64,000 nt of DNA from Piper betle (GCA_033002965.1 JAURVB010001656.1:1-64000), one strand, 5' to 3'. Shown: positions 24,357 to 37,585, numbered from the stretch's first letter. A program made the numbers and translations. The notes: generated from the letters alone by a model not told the origin.

Positions 24357-24540
24357 GAGTATATATAGCACTGTTCATGCACATTTTTTTTAATTTTTTT
24401 TTCAAGTTCAACTAAGTTTGCAGGTTTAGTTCTATATCATCCCCGATTGAGTATATATAGCACTGTTCATGCACATTTTTTTAAATTTTTTTTCAAGTTC
24501 AACTAAGTTTGCAGGCTTAGTTCTATATCATCACCGATTG
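24357..24540. repeat. 92-bp direct tandem repeat, two copies
   Basis: Units start GAGTATATATAGCACTGTTC at 24357 and 24449 and are almost identical, differing mainly in poly-T length and single bases. Each contains TATATATAG and CACTGTTCATGCAC. No coding potential. Confidence 0.9.
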
Positions 24541-25560
24541 ATCTCTTATGCAATGTCATTACAGTAGTTTCTCATGAGAACCATCTTTGAACCTTCCCTG
24601 CAATGGTTACAATTTGCATAAATTTACTAGGTCTGTTGACAGCTTCTCAAGCCATTGCAGGCGTGGATTACAGCAAAGAACCAGCTGATAAATAGCAAAT
24701 CACCTTCTAATTAAGGGAGCTATGTGTTACACGCATCTATACTTTGTCTTTTTTGGGTACCTACCCTATAGCTTAATGTGGCGGATGGAATTGGTAGTGC
24801 ACACACGTCTGATTGAATGTATGTACGTAGAACAAGACGGAGATGCAGTTATTGGGTGAGACAAATGGGACTGGACTGATACGTATTTGTTTGGATCTAG
24901 GAAGGGGATCTAGCATGTAAATGCAGCCATCTTTTCGGTTCCCACAATCCTTTTGAAACAAGTAAAGATACATAAGGACATAAATTCCTTGTCTCTCTCT
25001 CTTGGACACATCTCCCTTGGTCGCCACTGTTTACAAACTGATCCCATAGTTCTCTACAAGTGCCACTGACATTACCGACCAACCATGAATACGAAGACCA
25101 AAAATTTTGTTTCACGCCATAAGAAAAAAAAGCACCGTAAAGAAAAAAATAGCATACATTACCCAACAATATCTGTGGGCTCAAAGTCAGAACATTGCCT
25201 TTTTAAATCTCAACTCCCAATCAACCATGGTCGTATCTCTCTGGAGTGAAGTGTATGACTGGCAAGCAGCTGTGACAAGAAAAAGAAGAGAGTGTAGAAA
25301 ATAGGGGTGTCAAACGTGCAGAGATCCCCTGACATGGTGCGCTGTCTACAATATCATAGAATAAGCTGAAAGATTCCCTTTTTTCACACCACCGCTTTTC
25401 TTTCTCTTTCCTGCTCCATCCCACATGCTCGGTCTTCTCACTTGCTCGCGACCCAAATCTTTCAAGCCTTGACAACTAGATTCCCACATTCTCAGATTCA
25501 GAAAGTGATTGCTCTATCCTACCCCCACTTCCCATTCCCAGCACTTTTGAAGCCGATTTG
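24541..25560. other. Spacer and upstream region of the XTNX-type gene
   Basis: No gene supported; the minus ORFs at 24773-25475 show no domain. From about 25380 the plus strand becomes pyrimidine-rich (CTTTCTCTTTCC, then CTTCTTCTTCC at 25576), typical of a plant promoter and 5' leader for the gene that follows. Confidence 0.4.
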
Positions 25561-25684
25561 ATTGCAACCCATTTTCTTCTTCTTCCTTCTTCTTCTTCCG
25601 ATGCATGGAAGAATGCCCACATTTGACTTACATGTAATGGAACTTCGATTTGAGTTGAGATTGCAGTTTTTTTTCTTCAACAAA

Positions 25685-26335
25685 GGTACTGCCTTTCTTT
25701 AGCTTTTGATGGTGAAACTTTACTGCTTGGGGAAGTGGGTTGGTGCAAATTGTTGAAATGGGTAGATTCATATGGGCTTTGTCGGTTTCTATGCCAGTTC
25801 TCTCGTGTGTTCTTCTCTGTTGGTTTACAAACTTGTTTGGTGCATTGCGTGGAGACCTGAGATCTGTTAAGAAATTTATAATATTTCGATTGTTTTAATA
25901 TGAGTAGGATTTTTATGGGGGATCAGATGCAGTTATTAAGGTCATTTGAGAGTAAACAAATTTACCAACTTTAGTGGATCCTTGCAATGATCTGAATTTG
26001 TAGAGGTTTGCTGTAAGGTTTTAACTCTGTCTATGGTTCACGTCGTTGGGACTCTCTGCCTTGAGTCTGTTAGTCTTTTGATCACAGAATTACATGCAAC
26101 AGTTACGTGCGAGACTTGCTATAGCTTCAATGGACCTCTATTCAACATATGTTCTCGCTTAAACGTGCTAGCCTTTTCTTCGAAATTTGGGTGTTTGTGG
26201 AGTTTAACCAGAGCTTTAAGTAGATAAAGGACTTAAGTGGGACTGGTTGCCTTTATAGGGCTATTTGCAAGAATGATTTGTTCTAGCTCTTAAACTATAA
26301 AACTGAGAAGCTTTTCATTTCTATGTTTATGGCAG
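25685..26335 (+). other. Putative 5'-UTR intron of the XTNX-type gene
   Basis: A pyrimidine-rich leader (25560-25684) ends CAACAAAG before GTACTGCC, and TTTATGGCAG before GGGAATTTTCC at 26336 offers a matching acceptor. The interval is T-rich and lacks long open frames, as a plant leader intron would. Confidence 0.45.
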
Positions 26336-26411
26336 GGGAATTTTCCATTGATAATGGGGCTTTTGCGGTTACGTATCATATGGGAGCTGTGAACCACATG
26401 AAGTCGGATAT

Positions 26412-29351
26412 ATGGAGGTTCCACAAGGAGGCCACAAAGTTGGGGCTCTGTCGCGCACAACTTCAAGAAACCTTTCAACTCCCTCTTCGGCATTTGTGTC
26501 TGCTAATCAGTCACCCTTTTTTTCTCCAAGGTCTCCCAAGTTTCAGGTTTCAGATTCCAGAAGTTTTTTTAAGATCCCAAACTCACAGCCGATCCCCAGC
26601 TCTGTTGTAGAAAGGGCACTAGTCCAAAAGGAACCATCATTGTTAGCTAGAACAACGTGCCAAGGACAGCAAACAGTTGGTAAAATTCTTGATGAAGTTT
26701 CCTCCAAATGTGCTGTTTGCAACAACAATCTATCAACATGCAGCCGAGGCATGTGTAATGGATGCCCCAAGAATGAGGAGAGACCCAAAAAATGGGGAAG
26801 AAGCCATGGGAGGTTCTCTCTTGCGAGGAGCTCCTTCTTCATCTCCTTCAGGAGAACCAGAAATGCTGATGTCTATATTGGCTTGCATGGGCGAAAACCA
26901 TCTTTACTTCGATTTGTTAACTGGCTTCGAGCTGAATTGGAACTTCAAGGTGTCAGTTGCTTTGTTGCCGATCGAGCTCGGTGTAGAAACTCTCGTAGCC
27001 ATGATGCGGTAGAAAGGGCAATGAATAAATCCAACATTGGGGTTGTCATCCTCAGCAAAAAGTCATTTGGGAATCCATACAGTATAGAAGAACTAAGGCA
27101 TTTCTCAGATAAGAAGAATTTGATTCCCATATTTTTTGATGTTAGTAGTGGCGATTGCTTATCAAGGGACATAATTGAGAAGCGAGGAGAGTTGTGGGAG
27201 AAGCATGGGGGCGAGTTGTGGATGTTGTATGGTGGTCTAGAAAGAGAATGGAGGGAAGCGATAGATGGCCTTTCTAGAGTGGAAGAGTGGAAGGTGGAGG
27301 CGAGTGATGGAAATTGGAGGGATTGCATTTTGAAGGCTGCGGTTATCCTTGCAAAACAGTTGGGGAGAAGAAGTGTTGTGGACAGAGTGAACAGATGCTT
27401 TCAAAGAGTTGAACAAGAGGAGTTTCCATTTCCTCGAAATGAAAATTTTGTAGGAAGAAAGAAAGAATTATCAGAACTGGAGCTTATTTTATTTGGGGAT
27501 CTAATTGAAGATGGCGAGGACTACATTGAATTGAAAACCAGGCGCCCTAGAAAGAATTTGGTGATCAGCTCAAGTGATGGCAGTAAGCTAGATGAGAGGC
27601 CGAAAAAAGGGTGCCAAGGGAAAAGATCTACTCGTGTGGAAAGAATCAGAGAAGGATATTGAATTGCAAGGTGGAAACCCACCCAAGCACTATCGTGCTT
27701 TAAGAGCAAAACGCGAGGCAAGGCAGAAGAAAAGATCCGCAAAAATACAGTATGGAAAGGGTGTTGCTTGTGTTACTGGGGATTCGGGTATTGGCAAAAC
27801 TGAGTTATTATTAGAGTATGCTTATAAATTTGCTCAAAGATACAAGATGGTTATGTGGGTGAGTGGGGAAAGCAGGTATATCCGTCAGAACTATCTAAAT
27901 TTGAGGTCGGTTTTGGAGGTTGATGTTAGTTCTGATAATCTTTCTCCTGGGAAGGGCACTGTACGGAGCTTTGAAGAGCAAGAAGAAGAAGCTGTTTTCA
28001 AGGTGAGGAAAGAGCTTATGCGAGACATCCCATTCTTGGTTATAATTGACAATTTAGAGAGTGAGAAAGATTGGTGGGATCAGAAACTTATCATGGATCT
28101 CCTTCCTCGTTTCGGATGTGGAACTCATGTGATGATATCTACTCGTCTTCCACGGGTCATGAATCTGGAACCTTTAAAACTGTCATACTTATCAGGAGTG
28201 GAGGCCTTGTCCTTGATGAGGGGAAGGTTCAGAGAATTTCCAATCACGGAAGTTGATGCATTACGGGTCATTGAAGAAAAACTTGGCCGGCTTCCACTAG
28301 GACTTTCTATCGTTGGAGCAATTTTGTCTGAGCTCCCAATTAATCCGACCAGGTTGCTAGACACTATCAATCGGATGCCACTACGAGGCTTATCGTGGAA
28401 TGGAGCTGAATTGTCTACAATGAGAAAGCTCACTTTCGTCATGCAGCTTTTAGATGTTTGCTTTTCTATATTTAACCATGCAGATGGCCCGTATAGTTTG
28501 GCCACAAGAATGGTTCAGGTTAGTGGATGGTTTGCGCCCTCTCCAATTCCGATATCATTACTGGCATTGGCTGCTCATAAGCTGCCACAAAAGCAAAGAC
28601 GCTATCGGATGTGGAGAACTTGTGTAAGAACAATGGCATGTAGTTTCACCAAATCCCGCATTAAAAGGTCAGAAGCTGATGCAGCTTCCATGTTGGTGAG
28701 ATTTGGGATCGCAAGAAACAGCATGAAACTTGATAGCCTTCATTTTCACGAAATTGTCAAAGTATATGCACAGAACAGGGCTGTCATCGGTGCTCCCCAA
28801 GCAATGATACAAGCAATTAGTCTTCGCGGATGCATTGCCAACCACCTCGATCATTTGTGGGCTGCATGCTTCTTACTTTTTCCCTTCAGATCAGATTCAG
28901 TTGTTGTCGAACTGAAGGCACGAGACCTTCTGCTTCTTGTTAACAGGATAGTCCTTCCTTTGGTGGTCCACTCCTTTCTGAGCTTCTCCCGTTGCTCGCC
29001 AGCACTAGAGCTTGTTCGGCTGTGCACGAATGCTCTGGAAGCTGCGGAGGAACCTCTGGTTTCTCGAGTTGAGAAGTGGATAGATTATTCTGGATGTTGG
29101 GGGAGGCCGGTAAAGTCTAATGCACAGCTGAACCCTTACTTGTGGCAAGAACTGGCGCTAACAAAGGCAAGTGTGCTAGAAACTAGAGCAAAACTGTTGA
29201 TTAGAGGGGAGAGTACAGTCTAGGTGACAATGCAATAAGAAAAGCCATCTTCATTAGAAGTTCAATATCTGGGGAGAACCATCCCGATACTTTGGCAGCT
29301 CAACAAGTTCTGAGCAGAATTACCAGGCTTCTCACCAATGTTCGAACGTGA
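26412..29351 (+). CDS. TIR-NB-ARC-TPR protein of the XTNX/TNP clade (two frame breaks as sequenced)
   Basis: NLR-related protein of the conserved clade that includes Arabidopsis At4g23440 and At5g56220; it exists in monocots as well as eudicots and its role is not well defined. One long coding exon starting MEVPQGGHKVGALSRTTSRN. The first frame (26412-27608) gives SANQSPFFSPRSP, a TIR domain at about residues 150-300 (DVYIGLHGRKPSLLRF, NPYSIEELRHFSDKKNLIPI) and FPFPRNENFVGRKKEL. The second frame (to 29210) gives VVWKESEKDI-like LLVWKESEKDIEL, P-loop GDSGIGKTELLLEYAY, Walker-B-like FLVIIDN, MISTRLPRV, GLPL-like LGRLPLGLSIVGA and a helical C-terminal part. The break at the A6 run 27603-27608 is one base too long for continuity. 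A second break near 29207-29214 moves into a frame ending SGENHPDTLAAQQVL, the expected TPR end, and stopping at 29351. Full length would be about 979 residues. A leader intron (about 25685-26335) is likely. Pseudogene or sequencing error is undecided. Confidence 0.88.
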
Positions 29352-29779
29352 AACGGTGTTTATTTATTGCCCAACATGTCACCTTGTGAATGATTCTCAC
29401 TCCCAGCCATGGAAGAGATCCAACCAAATAAATAAGTCCTCGGAATGCTTTGTTTTTTCTACTTGGAAAGTTGTCAAGGTTCCACACTAACCGCCTATAT
29501 GTTATTTCGTTTTGTTCTTTCTTGTAGAGATGTCATGTTTCATTCTTTCTATTTGATCAATCAAACACATTCTTTTTACCATATTTACTTTGCGGAGATC
29601 TTCCAGAAATCAACATTATCAATTGAGTTGGCAGCTTACTCTCTACTTTTTATGTAACATCCCACCCGGCTCACGAATCAAATTATTAAATCTTTGACCA
29701 TTATTCTTATTCAACTTAAATGGAAAGTCGACCTATGGGATAGACCTAATTTAAGGTGTCCAAAAAAAAATAGAAGGCT

Positions 29780-31480
29780 CGAAGGAATTTAATACGCAAC
29801 CAAAATACATGTGTTCTCACCAAAATATGCATAGACAGTTAGGGTTAGGCTCGTACAAATAAGACATCTTAAAAAAATCCAAATTATAAAGAAAAGTTCA
29901 AATCCTTGAAAAAATCCATTAGGGTTAGGCTCGTACAAATATGACATCTTAAATAAATCTAGATTACAGATAAAAGTTCAAATCCTTGAAAAATCTGTCA
30001 AAGTCTCCCCTTTAAGTAGGACGTGAAAAAATTTTCACAACCCTGTTTAAATTCACAATTTATAAAATCAAACACAAAACATTCACATTTCAAATTTACA
30101 TAAACATTCAAAGGGATTCCACCTTGTTCATATCACATGCACAACTCATTTGCAACACAATTTATAATCTTCGTGCTGTTTACGTGGTCTTCACATGAGT
30201 CCTTCAACCTACAAAATAAAGTGCAAAAACTCTTTCAACACATGTTTCTTCTTTATTCTGGGCACCTACAAAGGTAGCATGGTTTAATATACTTGAGATA
30301 TTGTTAACCTTTAGTTCCTAGTCTCTGGTTTTAGAGAATTCTTACATGAAATAGTTAGACGTGTGTTGCCCCAAAGTATAATGCCCGTAAAATAGCTCAA
30401 ATACAGATTAGGGGTTAATGATAATCATTTGCATACATTCACACATAAGGTAACTCTGTAGTCAACCTAAAATGTATGTAGGCTCTTATACATGAGTATT
30501 TATGGTGATTCACTAGCCCCAAATACTATTCTTATTATATGACCTATAGGCCCCATATGGATAATTATATTAGTTGTACACCCCAATTTGGCTGATAATG
30601 CAAACTAAATTAAAGTATTAAATCGTGGAGCAATGCTCTTAATTATTTAAAATAAAATGCTGACTCATAGAAGAGACTTAATCACTCGAAGTGTCAAAAG
30701 ATGGAAGACTTGAAGGAATCTAATGCACATCCAAACCATACATGATCACATAAAAAATATGCACAAACTTTTAGGATTCAGCTCATGAAAATAGAACATT
30801 CTAAATAAATTCAAATTATAAAAGAAGACTTCGAATCTTGAAAAAAATCTTGCACGAGTCTCCTATGTAACTAGAATGCTAAAAAAATTTTACAAACCTT
30901 TATAATTTCATAATTTATAAAATCAACACGCAGAGCATTCACATTTTACCCATTTCACACACAAAAGCATTCCAAAGGTGTTCTACTTTATTTACATCAC
31001 ATTCACATAATATTTACAACACAATTTACATTTTTCAGGCCGTTGGTTTGTCTAATCTTTACATAAACCCTTCCACTTATAAAACAAAGTGTAAAAGTGC
31101 TCTAAGTACCTACACAAATAACATGGTCTAGCATATCTGGGATTTTATTAAACTTTCATTTCTAGGACTTCGAAGCTTAGAGAATTCTTACATGAAATAG
31201 TTATATATGCGTGTCCCAGAGTATACCATCTACAAACAGTCCAAATGTAAGTTAGTAATAATAATGTTAAAACATTCTGATACATGCAACTCCACATTTC
31301 AAGGCCTACAGGCTCTCACTCATGAATTCCAAGTGGCTCACTAGCTCAACATGCTATTTTCATTAAATGGTCCATTGGCCTCACATAGATGATCATATTG
31401 GCTTACTAGCCCAATATAATATTTATATCAACGGCCTATCAACCTCACATCAGCAAACCACAATACAGTAGCAGACAAGT
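29780..31480. repeat. Two diverged ~0.85-kb direct repeats
   Basis: Matching landmarks in order: GGCTCGAAGGAATTTAATACGC (29776) with GACTTGAAGGAATCTAATGC (30706); then a CTCATGAAAATAGAACATT-like segment, a CAAAGCATTCACATTT-like segment, and TTCACTAGCCCCAAATAC (30509) with CTCACTAGCTCAACATGC (31336). Within the first copy an 80-bp unit starting TTAGGGTTAGGCTCGTACAA is itself tandem (29839 and 29919). Confidence 0.65.
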
Positions 31481-31717
31481 CAACATCCTAATGAGTCATT
31501 TTCGATCCTTGCATCTCTCTGACCAAACCTGCAACCTAAACTATATAAAAAATATATGTCAGTAATCAAAGATTACCGATCCAAAAATAACTATGAAAAT
31601 TATTTTTCAAATTAGCAAATAAATGACTCATCAGCCACAAAAAAACTTCATCATAAAATCAAAAGCTTCTCCACACCTACATCATCATACCAAAAAATTG
31701 CCAATAGACCTAATTAT

Positions 31718-31721
31718 AATC

Positions 31722-31764
<43 letters not shown>

Positions 31765-31980
31765 CAAAGATACTCAATGGTAATATATTAATATTATGGC
31801 TGCTAGAGCCTAGACCAGAATCACCAACATATCCCGAATATACTCAACAGGGTGTCACACTATAATTACTACAATATTATATGACCCGCACACACTCAAC
31901 AAGGAGCATCTACTTGCAAGTTGTAAACACTTCTAGTAGGTAATAGAACTCATATATATATATATATATATATATATAAA
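31718..31980. repeat. (TA)n microsatellites
   Basis: Pure TA runs at about 31726-31760 and 31951-31977. Similar runs occur at 9012-9032, 37589-37617, 37990-38008 and 46196-46225. Confidence 0.9.
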
Positions 31981-33299
31981 TTAATTGCCAAATCGAGCAC
32001 CATAAATGGGTATCGACTAGGCCCTTTGGTGGGTGTCACGATCTCTTCAATCATGCATGTATAGAAAATCCAAAAATTATATCACACGTATAAGGCCTAG
32101 AAAGGGACAATAAATAGCGCTAAAACAAATTTTGATCTAGATCTCATGTTTTCGAAATTCATATCAAAGAATCTCAACCATGAAATTTTATTAATTCCAA
32201 AAAACTAGATAAGATGGCTCACATGTATTGTGATTTAATAAAATGTCACTAACTACCTCTTACGATATTAATCAAAATTGTGATAGAACTAACCAGCAGA
32301 TCAAGCAGAGAGGTTCCTAAGGAACTTGTGAAGCAAGCTCCAAGTCCTAGCTCGGTGAGCTCGACTCCACAAGATGTAGCAAATACAAACCACTACTCAA
32401 ATGACAATTAAACAATCCTAAATACAATAAATAACATGACGTGCTAGGCAAAAAATTAAACCCATCCCATCTTACATCAAACTTATTACATACATATGCT
32501 AAGCTTGCTGAAAACTGCACGAGGCTCTAATACACCATTAAAGATATCAAAATAAACATCTCTGCATTTTATAAAATACATTTTCAGATTCAACTTACGT
32601 ATTTAAATCTAGCCAAAGATATCAAAATGCCCAAAAGGCTTATAGAGATTTAATTGAAATACTTGACACGTTAATCGAGAATAAATTTTGATAAATTTAT
32701 AAAAAATAACTTAAGACTTCAGGTCCATCATTTAAACTTAACTATGATGATAATTTCGTCGTAACAACTTTCATCTAAAAAACTTAAAAGATCTCGCGTC
32801 ACACTCAACCGGTGCTAATGAGTTAAAAATTATTATTATTAAAATAATACTATATAATTAGTTAATTAAGTTAATTAAATTAATTATCAATTAACTTAAT
32901 CTTTATATGTGATTATTTTACAACTAAATATGAGTTAAAATATTATTATTTTAACTAATTAATTAATTAATTAATTGGGCATGCAAAACATGATCACTTG
33001 GACAAGACTAAAATATTATAAAGTTTTATATTATTAAAGTTTCAAATGTCATTAAGTAGATTTAGTCAGTAAAATTTACAAATTTAGGCCAACACGATTA
33101 TTTTATTATATTTAACACACACAAAATTACACAAACCATAAAAATCATATTTTTGTCACAAAATAAATTAAAAAATTCGTAGATTTACGTGATACAACAG
33201 TGATCTAACTATTTACGTACCTAATTAAAAAGATATAAATGTAGACATCACGACTATGTACAAAAAATAAAAAAATAGGGAAAATGGCGTGTACCTCAC

Positions 33300-33690
33300 G
33301 GGGAAAATAGAGTGGAAGGAAGGAGAGGGGAAGGGGAGGAGAGACCATGGAGGGTGAGGCGGTAGCTGAAAAGGGAAGGCAGTGGCGGCCAGCAGTGACA
33401 GTGGGGTAGGAGAAGGGAAGAAGGGTAGAAGGAGAAGGATGGAAGGAGAAGGAGGAAGGAGGAAAAAGGGGGAAGGGGGTGAGCATCTAGGAGAAAAAAA
33501 GGGGGAAGAGGAGGTAGGCCTAGAGAAAACGGGAGGAAAGAAGAAAATAAAAGGGTGAGGGAGAGAAAGGGAAGAAGGAGGAGGGAGAAAAATGAAAACA
33601 AGAATATAAGGAAAAAAAAGGAAAAAAGAAAAGAAAGGATGGAGAGAGAGAAAAAGAAAGAAAAAAGAAAAGAAAGAGAGGGAAGAGAGA
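33300..33690. repeat. GA-rich (polypurine) tract
   Basis: About 390 bp in which the plus strand is almost entirely purine, with runs such as GGAAGGAGAAGGAGGAAGGAGG. The three overlapping minus ORFs here translate to Ser/Phe/Leu/Pro strings and are artefacts of this composition. Confidence 0.85.
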
Positions 33691-34014
33691 AGGTAAACCC
33701 AAAATACATGCACCACAATTCTAATCTAAATCGACAGAGACACAAAACGTGCATAAAACATGTGTGTATACGATTCTAATCTATACTACAACTAAACGAA
33801 AACAAAAGCCACTAAGTTGACAATTGGGGATAACGGAAAAATTCAATCACATCGCAGACGCACCTAATGTTGAAGGCAACAATAATACGCAAGGATCTAA
33901 GGATCTTCTTGGCACTGGACCAATCAAATCAAACTAACATATACCATTCATATTGAGCCAATAGCAACCCGTACGTGTAAAATACTGGGCTAGTAGGCCA
34001 AATTTTTCATTTTA

Positions 34015-37000
34015 TCCTACATTTGTTAGGATCTTACGAGCATTTTGGGGGATAGATAAACTAGTGTCTTTATTGTTTATGGGCATGATCATTAACGAGT
34101 CTTTTTTTCTAGTTCAGATGTGTTTCCTAGTTCTTGAATGGAAAAGAAAATGCTGTAAACGGGCAATATAATTTTTGCACAAAATTTTCCAATTATATAA
34201 CAGACAATTTGAAATAAATTAAATGGGCATGGTATGCGAAAAAGTTGACTAAATTAGTAAAATTCATTTTCAAGTGGGACTAATTCTGCCATTTACATAA
34301 TCTCTAGAACTTTAACTGTTCATTAAGAAGGTGATGAGGTATCAGATGATTGACCTGGTGTACTCTTGCACGCTAATATCTGGAAAGCAGGGTGTACAAG
34401 TGAACAAGTGACTAGACTTGGTAGATCAATACATCTGTTTGAAACTTCTGGGCAGCAACGACAATAACCGGAAGCACTCTTTTGATATAACGCAATAATT
34501 CTGATGATTTAAACAGTTCAATTATACCACCTTAGAAGAATAGGTTTGCACAAGCAGATATTAATCCCGCAATATGGTAAGAATCAGAGCTTATGCCACT
34601 TAGTCTGCAGGCAATTTTGTCTAGATCATATGCTGGTACAAGAAGAAACGAAAGAAAATTGCAAGCAAATGGAGAGGTGCTTGATGCCCTTATCAGCTTC
34701 TCCACGTTGACGAAAGCTTTCAAGTAACAGGAATCAGATTTATTTACAATGGGAGATATTTAATTTTCCTTTCCATTCATGAAAAATTGAATGGCCAACA
34801 TATATACATATCCCATAATCAACGTTCCAAAGAGATCACTGACCGGAGAGGCCAAAATATTTGCTGCTCGCACGGGAGTATACAAGAATCTGGATATATA
34901 CACCAGACGAGGTCCTTTACGCCCGTGTTCTTCGGGTCCGATAATTGTAGCCATAATTTTAAATATCTTATTAATTATCATTCCAAATTGAAAATTGATA
35001 TGAGGTATGTTTAATTAAATCGGGTTGAATCAGATTCAATTAAAAGTTAAAATTATAAATAAAATATTTTATTAAATACTCGATTAAAATACTACAGTTT
35101 GCAAAAATATCATATTAAAAAACTAAATTTAAATTAAAATATTACAAAGTATCGGTTGTAAATGGTATTTCAATTTTAAAAAGGTATATTAAATATTGTA
35201 CGAGCTTTAAAGACGGCATCCTAAATATAGTCAGATGACACATATGATATTTAAAACTAGGATTGTGGCAAAGCTAACTTCTCCTTGAAAACCATGGCTG
35301 TCACACTTAAAATATTTTATTAAATTGATCATGCAGATAACATTTAAGATATTCAACAAAACCCAAGAAAACTCTGCAGAAATTATATAACTCAATCTTT
35401 TTTACTTTCTATCTTGTTTTTATACGTACAGGTACTAACCCGATATTGTCTCCTTAATTGTGGAGACAATCTCAGCAAATACATATCCTTTCCAATATTT
35501 ATTTATACATATTACTCTATGTTCACTTCAAATATTCATGGACAATCATGAGTGACATTATGAAGTTGCATAATTTGAATTAATGTTTGATATTACGGTA
35601 TACACTATCAAGATCCCTATTAAATTAATTGAAAATTACAAAAAATATACCTGATGAAGCCTAATCACATTAATCAACTTCCACTTCAGGTGAACTAAGA
35701 ATTAAGAGTGGGTACAAGAATGTGCAAGATTCATTCAGCTAGTCTTTAACCATCTCAGATGCACGACTAAAAACTAAACCCTTTGATAATTTTCTATGGA
35801 TTCTTTTGCTTAAATCATTTTCATATTTATAATCTTTCCAATTGCCTCAACCTGCACCCTGTGTTCATTTTAAGTAAGTGAGAACATTTATATATGTTCC
35901 AGGTGACATTGTCCTTCGCTGATTAGAAGGAGGATATAAGCTAAAAGAACTTGTACTCAAGCATATATGCGAGTCCTATAGATCTCTCTAATTTTGAACT
36001 AGCTAACATATAAATTATAATTTTCCCTCAAAGTTGCAAGCACCATTTTTGCCCTAAAACTTAGAATTTTTAGTTGGAGTTTCCAATGAATGGTAAGATA
36101 TATGCATGTTCTTTTATGTACACACACATTTTAATATCTGACTGTGAACAATATACATCAATGTTCGAACAGCCCAACAACCAAAACATGACTTCTGGAA
36201 AAATTAATCCATAACACGTATTAAAGCCGAAAAATGAGAGGTGGTAGATAAGTAGATGATTACACAAGTAAACCTACTCTAATTAACAAGAGGGACTATA
36301 CAAGTTATAAAGGAAGCTAGTGCGTACCTGACCATCATCTCACCCAACACAGAGGTGCAAGAATTCTCAGTCAATACAACAACTGCTCTCAAGCCTGCGA
36401 GAATGCTAGCTGCTTTGTCAGGACTGAGATGTTGAGATGTTAGCAGTACCTTGCAATTGGTATACTTCAAAAAGAGAAGGATAATTTTCTCCAAAGAAAA
36501 AACGAAGAATATTTTTTTAGTGGTACATATAGTTAGCAAGTACTTACTCGGAGAAGTCGAACACACAGATGCATATATACCAAAGGCCCATGCGCATATA
36601 TACTAGCTTAGCTTGGAGGATAATACGCGGTATAAACTCCGCTTGAACTCTTCTGGTTTTCCTGCAGCTATATGCAGGCCCTTCTGTAAGCTTTTTGTTT
36701 ATATATAAAAATGTTGTGTTTTATTTTTTAAAAGCAAAGTATTAGACGGTAGGCGGTAACAAGAAGGAAAATAGAAAAGAATATCACCGGTCTAGGACTC
36801 GAAGGAATCAAGCCGCAAAGAAACGTTGCCGGGAAGAAAATACCCAATAAGAAAAAAGAGAGAAAGACGGCGTGCGTCTGCACCTACGCCTGCACCTGTC
36901 GTCACCCCATCCACTCCAAATCCTTATTTTCTTCGCCGAAATAACCAGTTTTTGCGAGCCAAGTATACATCTCGATCCACCAATCATCCTCTTCATCTAA

Positions 37001-37585
37001 TATTCTAACATATTATATGCCATCGCAGGCAGAAGAAATATATACACATAAAAAACACTTGGAGAGAAGCTAAAGAACTAACAGGTGCAGGCGCAAATGC
37101 AGAGACCCGCAGCTTCTCAACTAATCTCCTCAACTCAAAACCCCTTTCTTCTTCGTCTTCCTCACTCTCCTGTTTTTTTCTGGCTTTTCTTCTTCCTCTT
37201 CTTCTTCACCGGCTAGTCAATCACCGACCTATCGAGCATTCCTATATAAGCCTGCGTGTCTGTCCATCAACTTATAAGCTATTAGCCACTGCCCAACATT
37301 GAGGCCGACAAGAGAGGGATGCCCACGTGAAGTGGGGACAAGCTCACGTGGGTGGCGAGATAGCTACCAATTGCACGGCGCCTTGTGGGCAACATGCGAC
37401 TCATAGTCACGCTGCACCCGATGCTTCACCTTGTGCCCCCCTCCCCCGGTGGACCATATTTACACGGTTGTTCCTCCTTTCTTATTATTATTATCTCAAA
37501 ATCTAACATCTTCATGCAAAAAAACGACATGCACATGATTTTTTTGTATAAAAATTAAAAAATGTATTTAATTTGACTGCGGGTT

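Larger units (their letters stand above)
29653..34009 (-). mobile_element. Probable large solo LTR or LARD-like element, reverse orientation
   Basis: Starts TGTAACATCCCACCCGG (29653) and ends ATTTTTCA (34009), with TTTTA on both sides (29648-29652 and 34010-34014) as a 5-bp target duplication. Read in reverse, it ends GGATGTTACA, like the GGTGTTACA end of the block at 7225-9892. Inside: two diverged direct repeats of about 0.85 kb (29780-30630 and 30690-31480), an 80-bp tandem duplication (29839 and 29919), (TA)n runs and a 0.4-kb purine-rich tract. No polymerase or gag motif was seen. The target duplication is low-complexity, so boundaries are provisional. Confidence 0.45.

Noticed and set aside
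31623..31865. 80-residue plus ORF
   Set aside because: Contains the translation of a (TA)n run and lies inside a repeat block.
33205..33779. Overlapping minus ORFs up to 163 residues, rich in Ser, Phe, Leu and Pro
   Set aside because: Translation of a polypurine tract; all three frames are open for compositional reasons.
36279..36566. Minus frame ending near AGLRAVVVLTENSC, considered as a GRAS-family fragment
   Set aside because: The resemblance is a few residues only and no neighbouring GRAS motif is present.
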